From: Demequina lutea
Lineage (GTDB): Bacteria; Actinomycetota; Actinomycetes; Actinomycetales; Demequinaceae
Length of the DNA: 34,006 bases
Assembly (NCBI GenBank): GCA_003246255.1
Contig: QKAX01000174.1
Coordinates: 1-34,006, forward strand
Direction: 5' to 3'
Part shown: positions 9,806-19,574 of the stretch, in pieces
Numbering within the stretch: position 1 is the stretch's first letter
Layout of the letters: each line of letters starts with the position of its first letter
Translations under genes and position numbers: made by a program
The notes under the pieces: generated by a model
What the model was told of the DNA's origin: nothing
The model's input: only the letters and a program-made list of their open reading frames with translations
The model's database searches: none

Positions 9806-10409
9806 CAAAGAGCGACAACGCGAGCAGCGGAATCCCCAGCGCCAGCCGGGCCACGCCGAGCGCCGCTGTAGCGCCGGCAAAGTACAGCGGAAGCTGGATG
9901 GCGAGACGCATGATCTGCGTGGTGGCGTAGAAACCGGTGGCGAGCTGGAAACGCCGCACGGCCTTCGCGTCGGCGCGCCAGCGGCTCCCCCAGCCCTTCA
10001 GCAGGCCTACCACGATGCCCACGGCTGGCCATCGCGCGGCCATCGACACCACCATCGCGAGCGTGTAGATACCCGTGTACCAGAATCCGGGCACAAAGTA
10101 CTCGTTCGCGTCGCCCGCCCTCCAGGCCCAGATCGCGCCGAGGCCCACGCCAAACAGGCCACCAAACGCTTGCGTCACCGGAGTGCGCTGGATGAGGCGC
10201 ACCGCCACCAGCACCACCACCACCGACACCGACGCCATGACGGGAGTGCGATAGCCGCCCCAGATCAGGAATGCGGCCACAAACACGGCGCCTGGCGCCA
10301 CTGACTCGGCGAGCCCACGCCATCCGCCGATCGCCTCGGCCCAATCAAAGTCGTCACGTGCGAGCTGGGCGGCCGCTCCCACAGGGCGCTCGTCGCCTAG
10401 GCCTGACAC
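9735..10409 (-). CDS. DUF3159-family membrane protein
   Basis: GWRGLAESVAPGAVFVAAFLIWGG...LIQRTPVTQAFGGLFGVGLGAIWAWRAGDANEYFVPGFWYTGIY; matches the actinobacterial family near dut and trkA. Confidence 0.8.
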   Translation of the reverse strand: MSGLGDERPVGAAAQLARDDFDWAEAIGGWRGLAESVAPGAVFVAAFLIWGGYRTPVMASVSVVVVLVAVRLIQRTPVTQAFGGLFGVGLGAIWAWRAGDANEYFVPGFWYTGIYTLAMVVSMAARWPAVGIVVGLLKGWGSRWRADAKAVRRFQLATGFYATTQIMRLAIQLPLYFAGATAALGVARLALGIPLLALSLFVMWQMVRNVELPEEPEGLPQRTE

Positions 10410-10696
10410 AGCTCGTACCGGGGATTAAAGATGACGGGGACCGCGTCGCCCTCCGCCACGCGGCCCTCGATGCGCACCATCGCGCCGGGCTCGAGGCCTG
10501 CGATGATGCGTCGGCCCAGAAACAGGCAGTCGATGGATCCCTCGGCGTCCGCCACGCGCACAGTGAGCCTCGCCGGCGCATCGTGTGGACTCACCTCGAT
10601 GTAACGGATGCGACCGCAGACCGAGACCACCTCGCGAGGCCGCACGTGAGCGAGACCGACAGTGGTCGGCGTCGGCCGTTCTGAGGTCGCAGTCAT
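10397..10696 (-). CDS. OB-fold nucleic-acid-binding domain protein
   Basis: VVSVCGRIRYIEVSPHDAPARLTVRVADAEGSIDCLFLGRRIIAGLEPGAMVRIEGRV, OB-fold pattern; ATGA overlap with dut and 13-bp overlap with DUF3159. Confidence 0.75.
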   Translation of the reverse strand: MTATSERPTPTTVGLAHVRPREVVSVCGRIRYIEVSPHDAPARLTVRVADAEGSIDCLFLGRRIIAGLEPGAMVRIEGRVAEGDAVPVIFNPRYELCQA

Positions 10697-11145
10697 GCCG
10701 TCGCGCTCACGCCTGTGGATCCGAAGCCGCCCTCGCCGCGATGCGAACCAGGCAGAGAGTCAACGGGAATGAAGGTCGCGCGCTCGAAGCGCTGGAAGAC
10801 GAGTTGGGCGATGCGGTCGCCCACGGCCAGCGACACCGGCGCTGAGGCGTCGGTGTTCAGTAGCGTCACGCAAATCTCGCCACGGTAGCCGGCATCCACT
10901 GTGCCCGGCGCGTTGACGATGGTCACGCCGTGTTTGGCTGCGAGCCCGCTGCGGGGGTGGACAAGCGCCACATAGCCGTCCGGCAGCGCGATCTTGACGC
11001 CGGTACGCACTGTGACCCTCTCGCCCGGGGCGATGGTGACGGCCTCACGGGTGGTGAGGTCCGCACCAGCGTCGCCCGGATGCGCGTAGTGGGGCACTGG
11101 AACGGAGGGGTCGGTGGTGCTGATCAGCACGTCGACAGTGTTCAT
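10693..11145 (-). CDS. dut: dUTP diphosphatase
   Basis: YAHPGDAGADL, HPRSGLAAKHGVTIVNAPGTVDAGYRGEI, GDRIAQLV, C-terminal RGEGGFGSTG. ATG at 11145. Confidence 0.95.
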   Translation of the reverse strand: MNTVDVLISTTDPSVPVPHYAHPGDAGADLTTREAVTIAPGERVTVRTGVKIALPDGYVALVHPRSGLAAKHGVTIVNAPGTVDAGYRGEICVTLLNTDASAPVSLAVGDRIAQLVFQRFERATFIPVDSLPGSHRGEGGFGSTGVSATA

Positions 11146-11185
11146 GCGTTCGAGCCTATGCGGCATGCGGGCATGGGAGGTACGC

Positions 11186-11485
11186 CTAGGCAGCGCACTC
11201 CGAGCAAATCGGCTGGTCGCCCTTGAAGGTCGCCAGCTGGCTGCGGTGGTGGACGAGGAAGCACGACATGCATGTGAACTCGTCTTGCTGCGGGGGCAGC
11301 ACACGAACCGACAGCTCCTCACCGGAGAGGTCGGCGCCCGGCAGCTCGAAGCTATCTGCGGCCTCGGCCTCGTCCTCATCCACCACGCCCGAGCTCTTGT
11401 CCGAGCGGCGGGCCTTCAACTCCTCGATGGAGTCGGCGGCAATCTCGTCGTCGGTCTTGCGCGGGGCGTCGTAGTCAGTCGCCAT
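11186..11485 (-). CDS. DUF4193-family protein with C-terminal Cys motifs
   Basis: MATDYDAPRKTDDEIAADSIEELKARR...EFTCMSCFLVHHRSQLA...ICSECAA. Confidence 0.85.
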   Translation of the reverse strand: MATDYDAPRKTDDEIAADSIEELKARRSDKSSGVVDEDEAEAADSFELPGADLSGEELSVRVLPPQQDEFTCMSCFLVHHRSQLATFKGDQPICSECAA

Positions 11486-11518
11486 CCGTTTGTTCTCCTT
11501 CACCTCGATGGTGTGTCT

Positions 11519-11547
11519 TTAATGCCGAGCGTCCCCGTTTTGTTCCC
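11519..11547 (-). promoter_or_regulatory. Candidate promoter of the DUF4193 gene
   Basis: Minus strand: GGGAAC-N17-CATTAA upstream of a 5' UTR with SD (GAAGGAG). Confidence 0.35.
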
Positions 11548-11600
11548 GCTTGGCGCACGCATTGTGCAACACAAATCGAGAATGCGCGAACTGAGGGCGT

Positions 11601-12416
11601 CTACGCGCGCCAGGGCTGGTTGGCGCCGCACTCCACGAGAGCGTCCCGAAGGTCGTCCCACACGCCCGGCATCGCGGCCAAGAGGGCATCCTCGGTGGCG
11701 GGACCGCCGCCCAAGTGACCCACCCGCAGACCCGCCTCGGTGGCCACGAGTGAAGCGGCCGCCATGTCCCACGGCTTGAGACCCCGCTCAAAGTACGCAT
11801 CGAGCTGGCCCGCCGCAGCAAGACACATGTCGGGGGCAGCGGCCCCGAGCCGACGGATGTCGCGCACCCGACCCAGCATCTTGGCCATCACCTCGCCCTG
11901 CTGCATCCTTCGCTCGGCGATGTACTGGAAGCCGGTCGCGAGCAGAGTCTGCCCCAGCGCGGGTGCGGAGGTGCGCTCAAGACGCACACCGTCACGCCAT
12001 GCCCCGGCTCCGGCCGCCGCAGTCCACAGCGTGCCCTGCGCGTCGGAGAGGGCCGCCGCCATCGGCACCCACGTGGCAGGGTCCGCGCTGCCGCCCACTG
12101 CCGCGATGGACACCGCGTACGTGGGAAGCCCGTACAGGTAGTTCACTGTGCCGTCGATGGGATCCACGACCCACGTGATGCCGGACGTTCCCGGTTGGTG
12201 CCCGCCCTCTTCGCCAAGGAATCCGTCCTCGGGCCGCGCCTCAGCGAGCAACTCGCGCACGAGACGTTCGGAGGCCAGGTCCATCTGGGTCACGATGTCC
12301 ACGTCGGACGTCTTGGTGAGGGCTACCTCCGCGTCTGCGCGTCCAGTGCGGATCAGGTCTCCCGCCCGCCGCGCGACGCGTGCGGCCAGGTCCATGAGCT
12401 CCATGGGATCGTTCAT
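11601..12416 (-). CDS. Inositol monophosphatase family protein (SuhB-like)
   Basis: DGFLGEEGG, WVVDPIDGTVNYLYGLP, ERGLKPWDMAAASLVATEAG. Confidence 0.9.
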   Translation of the reverse strand: MNDPMELMDLAARVARRAGDLIRTGRADAEVALTKTSDVDIVTQMDLASERLVRELLAEARPEDGFLGEEGGHQPGTSGITWVVDPIDGTVNYLYGLPTYAVSIAAVGGSADPATWVPMAAALSDAQGTLWTAAAGAGAWRDGVRLERTSAPALGQTLLATGFQYIAERRMQQGEVMAKMLGRVRDIRRLGAAAPDMCLAAAGQLDAYFERGLKPWDMAAASLVATEAGLRVGHLGGGPATEDALLAAMPGVWDDLRDALVECGANQPWRA

Positions 12417-12486
12417 GGCGCAAGCCTGGCACACCCCACGGGCGCGCCGCACACGCCGCGAGCGTGCGCCGTGGCACAGTGGAGCA

Positions 12487-13497
12487 ATGACCACAGCGCA
12501 CCTCAAGGGACTGTCCGAGGACGGCACTCACCTGCTGCTCGTCGCGGAGGATGGAAGCGAGTTGCGCCTCGAGATTTCCGACGATCTGCGCACGATGGTG
12601 CGGAGCGCTCGCGTGACGCGGGCCGCTGAGCCGACGCACACCACGTCCCTCACGCCGCGCGAGATTCAGCAGCGCATTCGCGGCGGCCTCAACGCCGCCG
12701 AGCTCGCCCACCTCACCGGCGAGCCTGTCGAGGCGCTCGCCAAGTTTGAGGCACCGGTGCTGGCCGAGCGGGCCTACATCGTGCAACTTGCCCAGTCGGT
12801 GCGGATCGGAGCGGACAGCACGGCGCCCAGCCTGATCGACCTCGTGGGCGATCGCCTCGCGAGCCGCGGCGTGACCCCCGACGAGGTGACGTGGGACGCG
12901 TGGCGAGAGGTGGACGAGCCATGGAAGGTCGCCGCCGACTACACGGTGGCTGGCCGCACCATTCGTGCCCTGTGGACCTTTGACCACTCCTCACGCACCC
13001 TCACGGCCGAGGACGAGGAGTCCGGTTGGCTGACAGAGACGGAGCTTCTTGAGGCCCCGATCCCGCGTCGTCATCTGAGCGCCGTGCGAGCCGACGTCGA
13101 GCCGCTTGAGGCCCACCGTCCGGCTCCCGTCGCACCCGCGCGCGCCACTGCCAGCGATGGCGACGACCAGCCCGAGGTCCCTGGACCCGCTGTCGACCCC
13201 ACCGAGGAGTTGCTCGACGGCCTCGCCGCAAAGCGCGGCACGCGCGAGTCCATCGACATGGACGACGACGATGTTGACGACGAGGACGAGCGCTTCGAGG
13301 GCTTCGGCCCCGCCGCGCGTCGGGCCTCACAGCCCCCCGCCAAGTCCCCTTCCACGCCTGCCGCACCCCAGCCGAGGGCCCAGACGCCGACCCCGCCGAC
13401 CCAGGGCTCGCGCGACGCGTCGCCGTCCAAGGCTCGCAAGGGTCGCGCCTCCGTCCCCAGTTGGGACGAGATCGTCTTTGGCGCCAAGAACGACTAG
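12487..13497 (+). CDS. sepH: Septation protein SepH (DUF3071)
   Basis: HLKGLSEDGTHLLLVAEDGSELRLEISDDLRTMVR...SLTPREIQQRIRGGLNAAELAHLTGEPVEALAKFEAPVLAERAYIVQLAQSVRI; disordered C-terminus. Confidence 0.88.
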   Translation: MTTAHLKGLSEDGTHLLLVAEDGSELRLEISDDLRTMVRSARVTRAAEPTHTTSLTPREIQQRIRGGLNAAELAHLTGEPVEALAKFEAPVLAERAYIVQLAQSVRIGADSTAPSLIDLVGDRLASRGVTPDEVTWDAWREVDEPWKVAADYTVAGRTIRALWTFDHSSRTLTAEDEESGWLTETELLEAPIPRRHLSAVRADVEPLEAHRPAPVAPARATASDGDDQPEVPGPAVDPTEELLDGLAAKRGTRESIDMDDDDVDDEDERFEGFGPAARRASQPPAKSPSTPAAPQPRAQTPTPPTQGSRDASPSKARKGRASVPSWDEIVFGAKND

Positions 13498-13521
13498 CGT
13501 CGCGCCCGGCCACCCGCTCGG

Positions 13522-14688
13522 CTAGGAGCCGTCGCCCACCAGGAGCGGAACATAGAGCTCCTCGGGCGTGAGAGACCCGTGCACCCCGATCAGCCCCATC
13601 GACTGGGGACTCTGCGTGCGCGAGTCAACGACGGTGGCCTTACCCGCCATCGCCACGATCACGTCACCAAGGCGCTCCTGGACATGCTCCGACACGGCGC
13701 CCAGGAGCCCTGTCGCTATCGCCTCCTCGCGGGTGAAGACTGCGGCGTCATCGGCGAGGACGCCGCGCCATCGCTGCGCCACGTCGTGCGGATCGGCTTG
13801 TCCCACAAAGACGTGTAGTGCGCGCGGTTCACCCGCGATGAGCTCCACTCCGCGAGCGAGATCTGGCACATCCGGCACGTTCCACCGCCGCTCGCCCCGG
13901 ATGTCGATCATGCCGTGATCGGCGGTCACCACCATGACGGCGCCCCTCGGGAGGTTGCGCGCCATCCGGCGCAACTCGCGGTCGGCGTCCTCCAGGGCCG
14001 CCACCCACTGGTCAGACTGCCATCCATGCTTGTGACCCGCGGAGTCGATCTCACCCCAGTAGCAGTACGAGACGCCAGGCTCCCGCGCGACGCTCAGCGC
14101 CACATCGATGCGTTCCGCGAGGCGCTCGGCGCCCACGAACTTGCCTCCCCGAAGCGCGGCATGCGTGAGACCTGAGCCAGCAAACGCCTGCTTACCCAAC
14201 GTGGTGACACGGACGCCTCTGAGGTCGGCTTGCTCCAGCATCGAGGGCTCCCGCTGCCACTCCTCGGGCTCATACGCGCCGTCCCAGGAGATCAGGTTGG
14301 CGAGCGCACCGGTACGCGGGTTACGCGCCGTGTAGCCCGTCATGCCCGTGCGCCCGGCGGGCTGGCCCGTGCCAAAGAGCGCGAGCGACGTCGCCGTCGT
14401 CGTGGGGAAGCCAGCCGTGATCGTGCCCTGTTCGATGGAACGCAGGAACGGCGCATGTCCGCGACGCGCGTCGAGCTGGTGATGGCCTAGTCCGTCGAGC
14501 ATGACAACGATGACGTGGGCGGCGTCGGGGACACCGAGCCTCGCCTGATCTGCGGCGGCGTCCCGGCTGGCGACAGCGGCGCTCGCGCCGACAGCAGACA
14601 ACGCCGCTGGCATGACGGCGCCCAATTCGCGGCCCCCGTAGTCGGGTGCCTCAAGGCCGAGCGCTGCAAGCCGGTCGAGCGAACGCAC
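13522..14688 (-). CDS. Alkaline-phosphatase superfamily / nucleotide pyrophosphatase-phosphodiesterase-like protein
   Basis: HVIVVMLDGLGHHQL, GFPTTTATSLALFGTGQPAGRTGMTGY, VTADHGMIDI; GTG start at 14688. Confidence 0.82.
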   Translation of the reverse strand: MRSLDRLAALGLEAPDYGGRELGAVMPAALSAVGASAAVASRDAAADQARLGVPDAAHVIVVMLDGLGHHQLDARRGHAPFLRSIEQGTITAGFPTTTATSLALFGTGQPAGRTGMTGYTARNPRTGALANLISWDGAYEPEEWQREPSMLEQADLRGVRVTTLGKQAFAGSGLTHAALRGGKFVGAERLAERIDVALSVAREPGVSYCYWGEIDSAGHKHGWQSDQWVAALEDADRELRRMARNLPRGAVMVVTADHGMIDIRGERRWNVPDVPDLARGVELIAGEPRALHVFVGQADPHDVAQRWRGVLADDAAVFTREEAIATGLLGAVSEHVQERLGDVIVAMAGKATVVDSRTQSPQSMGLIGVHGSLTPEELYVPLLVGDGS

Positions 14689-14690
14689 CC

Positions 14691-15251
14691 CTAGCGACCC
14701 ACCGCGCGGTTGAGGGCGCGAGCAAAGTCCTCCAGCGCCCTGACGGCATCCATGCCGTCCGCGATGATGCTGGCGCGCGCAAGGGTGTCGTCGCCCGTGA
14801 GATCGCCCGTATATCCGTGGTCGGCCTCGCACGACTCGTCGCCGCACGTCGCGGGCTCAAGGTCGATGCGAGAGTGAACGCCCCAGCCGACGGCAAGTAC
14901 CAGCTCGTGGGGTGCATCGCCCTCCCTGAACTGCTCGGGATGGTGCACCACATGCGTCAGCGCCACGGAGGTGACCGAGCGCAGCGGAGCCGACTCGACG
15001 GTGGCAGAGGCTGCGGGCTCTCCCCCGCTCTCCGGTCCCGCACCGTCGTCGATGTGCACGCGCAGCAGGCGGGAGTCGGTCAACACCAGCACGGACATGT
15101 GGCGGCGCACTTCGGCCGAGTCAAACGTCGTCTCTGCGTGCACAAAGTGGGCGCGCACCTTCTCATCGGCAATGGCGCTGCGCAGCACGTGATTGGCGAG
15201 CGCGGGGTAATAGCCGGCGCCCGCGACAGCCTGGGCGAGGGAGGAAGACAT
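14691..15251 (-). CDS. DUF5998-family protein
   Basis: [53 protein letters not shown]...[15 protein letters not shown] at 15251. Confidence 0.7.
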   Translation of the reverse strand: MSSSLAQAVAGAGYYPALANHVLRSAIADEKVRAHFVHAETTFDSAEVRRHMSVLVLTDSRLLRVHIDDGAGPESGGEPAASATVESAPLRSVTSVALTHVVHHPEQFREGDAPHELVLAVGWGVHSRIDLEPATCGDESCEADHGYTGDLTGDDTLARASIIADGMDAVRALEDFARALNRAVGR

Positions 15252-15352
15252 GCCCGCTATTGTCTCATCTGCTCGCGTGGCGTGGCGACTCACGTCGGAC
15301 TGTCGCGAGACAATATGGCGGACCCCCTTCTCTACCCGTCAACGGAGTGTGC

Positions 15353-17818
15353 ATGACCGAGCCCGACGCCCAGATCGTCGACATCGACGTGAGCGCCGAG
15401 ATGGAGACTTCCTTCCTGGAGTACGCCTACTCGGTGATCTACTCGCGTGCGCTGCCCGACGCGCGCGACGGCCTCAAGCCTGTGCAGCGCCGCATCATCT
15501 ACACGATGGGCGACATGGGGCTGCGTCCCGAGCGCGCGCACGTGAAGTCCTCGCGCGTGGTGGGCGAGGTCATGGGCAAGCTGCACCCGCACGGCGACAG
15601 CGCGATCTACGATGCGCTCGTGCGCATGGCGCAGTCGTTCTCCCTGCGTCTGCCGCTCGTGGACGGTCACGGCAACTTTGGCTCACTCGACGATGGACCC
15701 GCCGCCTCGCGATACACCGAGGCGCGCATGGCGCAGGCGGCGATGGCAATGGTCGCCGACCTGGACGAGAACGTGGTCGACTTTGTCCCCAACTACGACA
15801 ACAAGCTCCAGCAGCCCTCGGTGCTGCCGAGCGCCCTACCCAACCTGCTCGTCAATGGCGCATCAGGCATCGCTGTGGGCATGGCAACGAACATGGCGCC
15901 GCACAACCTCATTGAGGTCATCTCCGCCGCGCGCCACCTGCTGGGCAACCCCAAGGCCACACTCGACGAGCTCATGAAGTTCGTGCCGGGGCCGGACCTG
16001 CCCGGCGGGGGCAAGATCGTGGGCCTCGAGGGCATCCGCGAGGCATACGAGACAGGCCGCGGCAAGTTCACCACGCGGGCCACGGCCCGCATCGAGAATG
16101 TGACGGCCAAGCGCAAGGGCATCGTCGTCACGGAGCTCCCCTACGGCGTCGGCCCCGAGAAGGTCATCGAGAAGATCAAGGACGGCGTCTCCTCCAAGAA
16201 GATCCAGGGGATCTCGGCCGTCACCGACCTCACTGACCGTCATCACGGCCTGCGCCTCGTGATCGAGGTCCGCACGGGCTTCTCTCCCGAGGCCGTGCTC
16301 GAGCAGCTCTACAAGCTCACGCCGCTCGAGGAGAACTTCGCCATCAACAACGTGGCCCTCGTGGGCGGCCAGCCGCGCACGCTCGGCCTGCGCGAGCTGT
16401 TGCAGGTGTGGGTGGACCATCGCATCGACGTGGTGCGCAGGCGCTCCGCCTACCGACTCAAGGCGCGCCAAGACCGGCTCCACCTCGTGGACGGCCTGCT
16501 CATCGCGATCCTCGATATCGACGAGGTCATCCAGATCATTCGCACGTCCGACGACGCGGCGACGGCGCGAGAGCGCCTCATGGTCGCGTTCGACCTGTCG
16601 GAGATCCAGTCGGAGTACATTCTCGAGCTCCGCCTGCGACGCCTCACCAAGTTCTCTCGCATCGAGCTGGAGAACGAGAAGGCCCAGCTCATGGCGGAGA
16701 TCGCGGAGCTGCAGGACATCCTGGGATCCGACGTGGCGCTGCGCGCGGTGGTAGGCCGGGAGATGGACGCGGCGGCCCAGGACTACGGCACACCTCGCCG
16801 CACGATCCTGCTGGCCGACGCCGGCTCGATCGTTCCGCCGTCCCTCGCCGCCGCAGGTGCTGCCGGCGCGTCGGCAGCGGCCCCGTTGCGCGGCGCGAAG
16901 GCTGCCCCCGCGAGCCTCGAGATCGCCGACACTCCCTGCTCGGCTCTGCTGTCGACCACGGGACTCGTGGCGCGCACTGCCGACGACCACCCGGTGGCTC
17001 GCGAGGGCCGGCGCGCGCCCCACGACGCGATCGTGTCGGTCGTGGCCGCGTCGGCGCGAGCGGATGTAGGAGTGCTGACCTCCGCCGGCCGAGTGGTACG
17101 CCTGTCGATGCTCGAGGTGCCTGCCATTCCGGCCACCGACGATCCGCCGTCCCTTGCGGGCGGCGTACCGCTGCGCGAGCTTGTGACGCTCGAGCGCGGC
17201 GAGGAGCCTGTGGCTCTCGTGCCGCTCGACTCCGAGGCTCCGCTGGGCATCGGCACCGCGCAGGGAGTGGTCAAGCGAGTGGCCGTGGAGCCAGCACCCG
17301 CGCGCGACTCGTGGGAGGTGATCGGCCTCAAGGACGGCGACGCCGTGGTGGGCGGAGCCCCCGCGCCCGATCACGCCGAGCTCGTGTTCCTCGCCTCCGA
17401 TGCGCAGCTTCTCCACTTCCCTGCCGGCTCAGTGCGGCCTCAGGGTCGCCCGGCAGGCGGCATGGCTGGCATCAACCTGGGCGCCGGCGCCTCCGTACTC
17501 GCCTTCTCCGTGGTGCTGCCGGAGGACGACGCCCTCGTGGTCACCGTCTCCGGCTCCACCGATGGCCTGCCCGGGACGCAGCCGGGCGCCGCCAAGGTCA
17601 CTCCCCTGGCCGAGTACCCGGGCAAGGGCCGCGCCACGGGTGGCGTGCGCGCACACAGGTTCCTGAAGGGTGAAGACGCGCTGCTCGCGGCGTGGGTGGG
17701 GCCCTCGCCAGCTCGCGCCGCTGCCGCATCTGGTCAGCCGATCGAACTCCCCGCCGAGTTTGGCCGCCGCGATGGATCGGGCGTCACGCTGCCCACACCG
17801 GTCGGCGGCATCGGCTAG
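15353..17818 (+). CDS. Type II DNA topoisomerase A subunit (topoisomerase IV/ParC-like)
   Basis: [54 protein letters not shown] (catalytic Tyr). No canonical GyrA box QRRGGKG seen. SD GGAG before ATG at 15353. Confidence 0.92.
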   Translation: MTEPDAQIVDIDVSAEMETSFLEYAYSVIYSRALPDARDGLKPVQRRIIYTMGDMGLRPERAHVKSSRVVGEVMGKLHPHGDSAIYDALVRMAQSFSLRLPLVDGHGNFGSLDDGPAASRYTEARMAQAAMAMVADLDENVVDFVPNYDNKLQQPSVLPSALPNLLVNGASGIAVGMATNMAPHNLIEVISAARHLLGNPKATLDELMKFVPGPDLPGGGKIVGLEGIREAYETGRGKFTTRATARIENVTAKRKGIVVTELPYGVGPEKVIEKIKDGVSSKKIQGISAVTDLTDRHHGLRLVIEVRTGFSPEAVLEQLYKLTPLEENFAINNVALVGGQPRTLGLRELLQVWVDHRIDVVRRRSAYRLKARQDRLHLVDGLLIAILDIDEVIQIIRTSDDAATARERLMVAFDLSEIQSEYILELRLRRLTKFSRIELENEKAQLMAEIAELQDILGSDVALRAVVGREMDAAAQDYGTPRRTILLADAGSIVPPSLAAAGAAGASAAAPLRGAKAAPASLEIADTPCSALLSTTGLVARTADDHPVAREGRRAPHDAIVSVVAASARADVGVLTSAGRVVRLSMLEVPAIPATDDPPSLAGGVPLRELVTLERGEEPVALVPLDSEAPLGIGTAQGVVKRVAVEPAPARDSWEVIGLKDGDAVVGGAPAPDHAELVFLASDAQLLHFPAGSVRPQGRPAGGMAGINLGAGASVLAFSVVLPEDDALVVTVSGSTDGLPGTQPGAAKVTPLAEYPGKGRATGGVRAHRFLKGEDALLAAWVGPSPARAAAASGQPIELPAEFGRRDGSGVTLPTPVGGIG

Positions 17819-17828
17819 CTGGGAGCAC

Positions 17829-17846
17829 CGCGCCACACTGGGCGCG
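17829..17846. terminator. Short hairpin between convergent genes
   Basis: CGCGCC-acactg-GGCGCG, 6-bp perfect stem; no T-tract. Confidence 0.4.
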
Positions 17847-17860
17847 CGGCGCCCGGCGGG

Positions 17861-19150
17861 CTAGTGGTCGAAGGCCCAATGCTTGTCGGTGACGAACTTG
17901 GCCACTACAAGACCGATGAGGATCGCGAGCACCACGAGTAGCACCTGCAGGATGCCGGCCGTGGCGTCGACGTATCGGGACTCGTTGAGACTCACGACCG
18001 CCTCATGAGCGAGCACGCCTGGAATCTGCACCAACGAGGCCGGCACCTGCAGCGTAATCACGGGAAAGCGACCACCGCGCGCGCCGAAGGCTGCCAGCAG
18101 GCCAAGCACCAGGCACGCAAGGAACGTGGCGGTCTGCACCGCCATCTCGTGCTCGATCAGGTAGATGCGCGGCACGTTCACCAGGCCGATCGACGCGGCC
18201 ACCAGCGCCATGCGCATGGGTGAGTTGAACATGAGCGCAAACCCCAGCACGCCCACAAAGCTCGCCCCCGCCTTGATGGCAAGGTCCAGCCAGAAGCCCA
18301 CGTCAATGGGATCGCGCGGCGACGTGTCGAGTGGGCTCACGAGGGACATGGCCCACACCACGGCGGCCGCTGCGATCGTGAGCCACGTTCCGTAGACCAC
18401 GCGCACGATGCCGGCCGAGTAGTCGGACTTCGCGAGGTCCAGCGCCCCCGTGATGAGCGCAAATCCGGGGAGCAGGAACAACACCGATGAGATGTAGCCA
18501 GACGCGTGCGTCTCGAGTCCCGGACCTATGTGGCTGATGACGGCAAGCACGCCGATGTACACGCTCGTCGCCACCGTCGCTGCGGCCATCACGTTGCCAA
18601 AGGCGTTGAAGTGGCGCTTGGCGAGCGCGCGCCGAGTGAGCTGGCCAAGAAACGCGGCCACGAACACCACAATCACCTCGAGCAGGCGCGCGCGGTTCAG
18701 CACCGAGAACGCGGCGCAGGCAGCGCCAGCGAAGGTGGCGTTTGCCCACACCGGGTAGAGGGCGCTGCGGGTCTCGATCTCGTCGAGCGCGCGGTGCACC
18801 TCCGTGGGCGTCATTCTCTCGGGCACCGTGCGCCGGAACCTGTCGAGCAACGCGATGCGATCGGCGTTGACGCCCGCGTGACCCAGCTCGGCGATCTCGG
18901 TACGGAACAGGTTGCCTGCTCGCGAGGTGGTGACGATCTCCGTGAGCGTCACCTGGCTCGCGTGCGACTCCACGCCCATGGTCTTGCCCACCACGCGCAT
19001 GCCCTGCTTGACGCGGTAGCTGGCGGTGCCTGAGCCGAGCATCATGAGGCCCACGCGGAGGATCGCGTTGGACCTCCGGCCGAGTTCGTCGGCGTCGATC
19101 GGGGATTCCTGGGGGCCGGGCTGCTCGGTCACGCGACTATTGTTCCGCAC
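17861..19150 (-). CDS. Threonine/serine exporter family protein (ThrE-like)
   Basis: ILRVGLMMLGSGTASYRVKQGMRVVGKTMGV, C-terminal LVQIPGVLAHEAVVSLNES plus multiple TM segments. GTG at 19132 (VTEQPGPQ) is an alternative start. Confidence 0.82.
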   Translation of the reverse strand: MRNNSRVTEQPGPQESPIDADELGRRSNAILRVGLMMLGSGTASYRVKQGMRVVGKTMGVESHASQVTLTEIVTTSRAGNLFRTEIAELGHAGVNADRIALLDRFRRTVPERMTPTEVHRALDEIETRSALYPVWANATFAGAACAAFSVLNRARLLEVIVVFVAAFLGQLTRRALAKRHFNAFGNVMAAATVATSVYIGVLAVISHIGPGLETHASGYISSVLFLLPGFALITGALDLAKSDYSAGIVRVVYGTWLTIAAAAVVWAMSLVSPLDTSPRDPIDVGFWLDLAIKAGASFVGVLGFALMFNSPMRMALVAASIGLVNVPRIYLIEHEMAVQTATFLACLVLGLLAAFGARGGRFPVITLQVPASLVQIPGVLAHEAVVSLNESRYVDATAGILQVLLVVLAILIGLVVAKFVTDKHWAFDH

Positions 19151-19192
19151 GCCCGGGTCGGGCCGTGCGACCTCCGGCCCGGCGCGCCTCGA

Positions 19193-19555
19193 TCATCGTG
19201 TGGTCTGTGTCAGATCCGCGATGCGTGCCTCGGCGAGCGCCTGCCATTGGCGACCGCGCCTGCGCGCCTCGATCGTGGCCAGCGACGCCGCCGCCCCGCC
19301 TGCCCACAGCACAGCTCCCACCTCGCTCCAGCCGAGAGCGACGCTTGCGGCACCCGTGAAGGCGGCGATGGGAATGGCTCCGGCCGTCGCCCAGAATGCA
19401 CGCGCCGCCCCGGCGAGAGCACCCAAGGCCACCACGTCGGTCCCCGCCGCAATGGCGCGCGCCGAGACGGCGTCGGGCTGACGGGGAAGGAGTCGAAGCC
19501 ACCCGAGGTCGGGAAGACTCGGGTCGAGTTGACGGTAGTAGTGATCGAGGCTCAC
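19193..19555 (-). CDS. Small hypothetical protein with alanine-rich hydrophobic stretches
   Basis: GTG at 19555, VSLDHYYRQLDPSLPDLGWLRLLPRQ...; fits the gap between the B subunit and the ThrE-like gene. Confidence 0.55.
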   Translation of the reverse strand: MSLDHYYRQLDPSLPDLGWLRLLPRQPDAVSARAIAAGTDVVALGALAGAARAFWATAGAIPIAAFTGAASVALGWSEVGAVLWAGGAAASLATIEARRRGRQWQALAEARIADLTQTTR

Positions 19556-19574
19556 CCGATCACCGTACGTCGCA

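Noticed and set aside
15863-17416. 517-aa minus-strand ORF antisense to the topo IV A gene
   Set aside because: Shadow ORF; the sense strand has clear topoisomerase motifs throughout.
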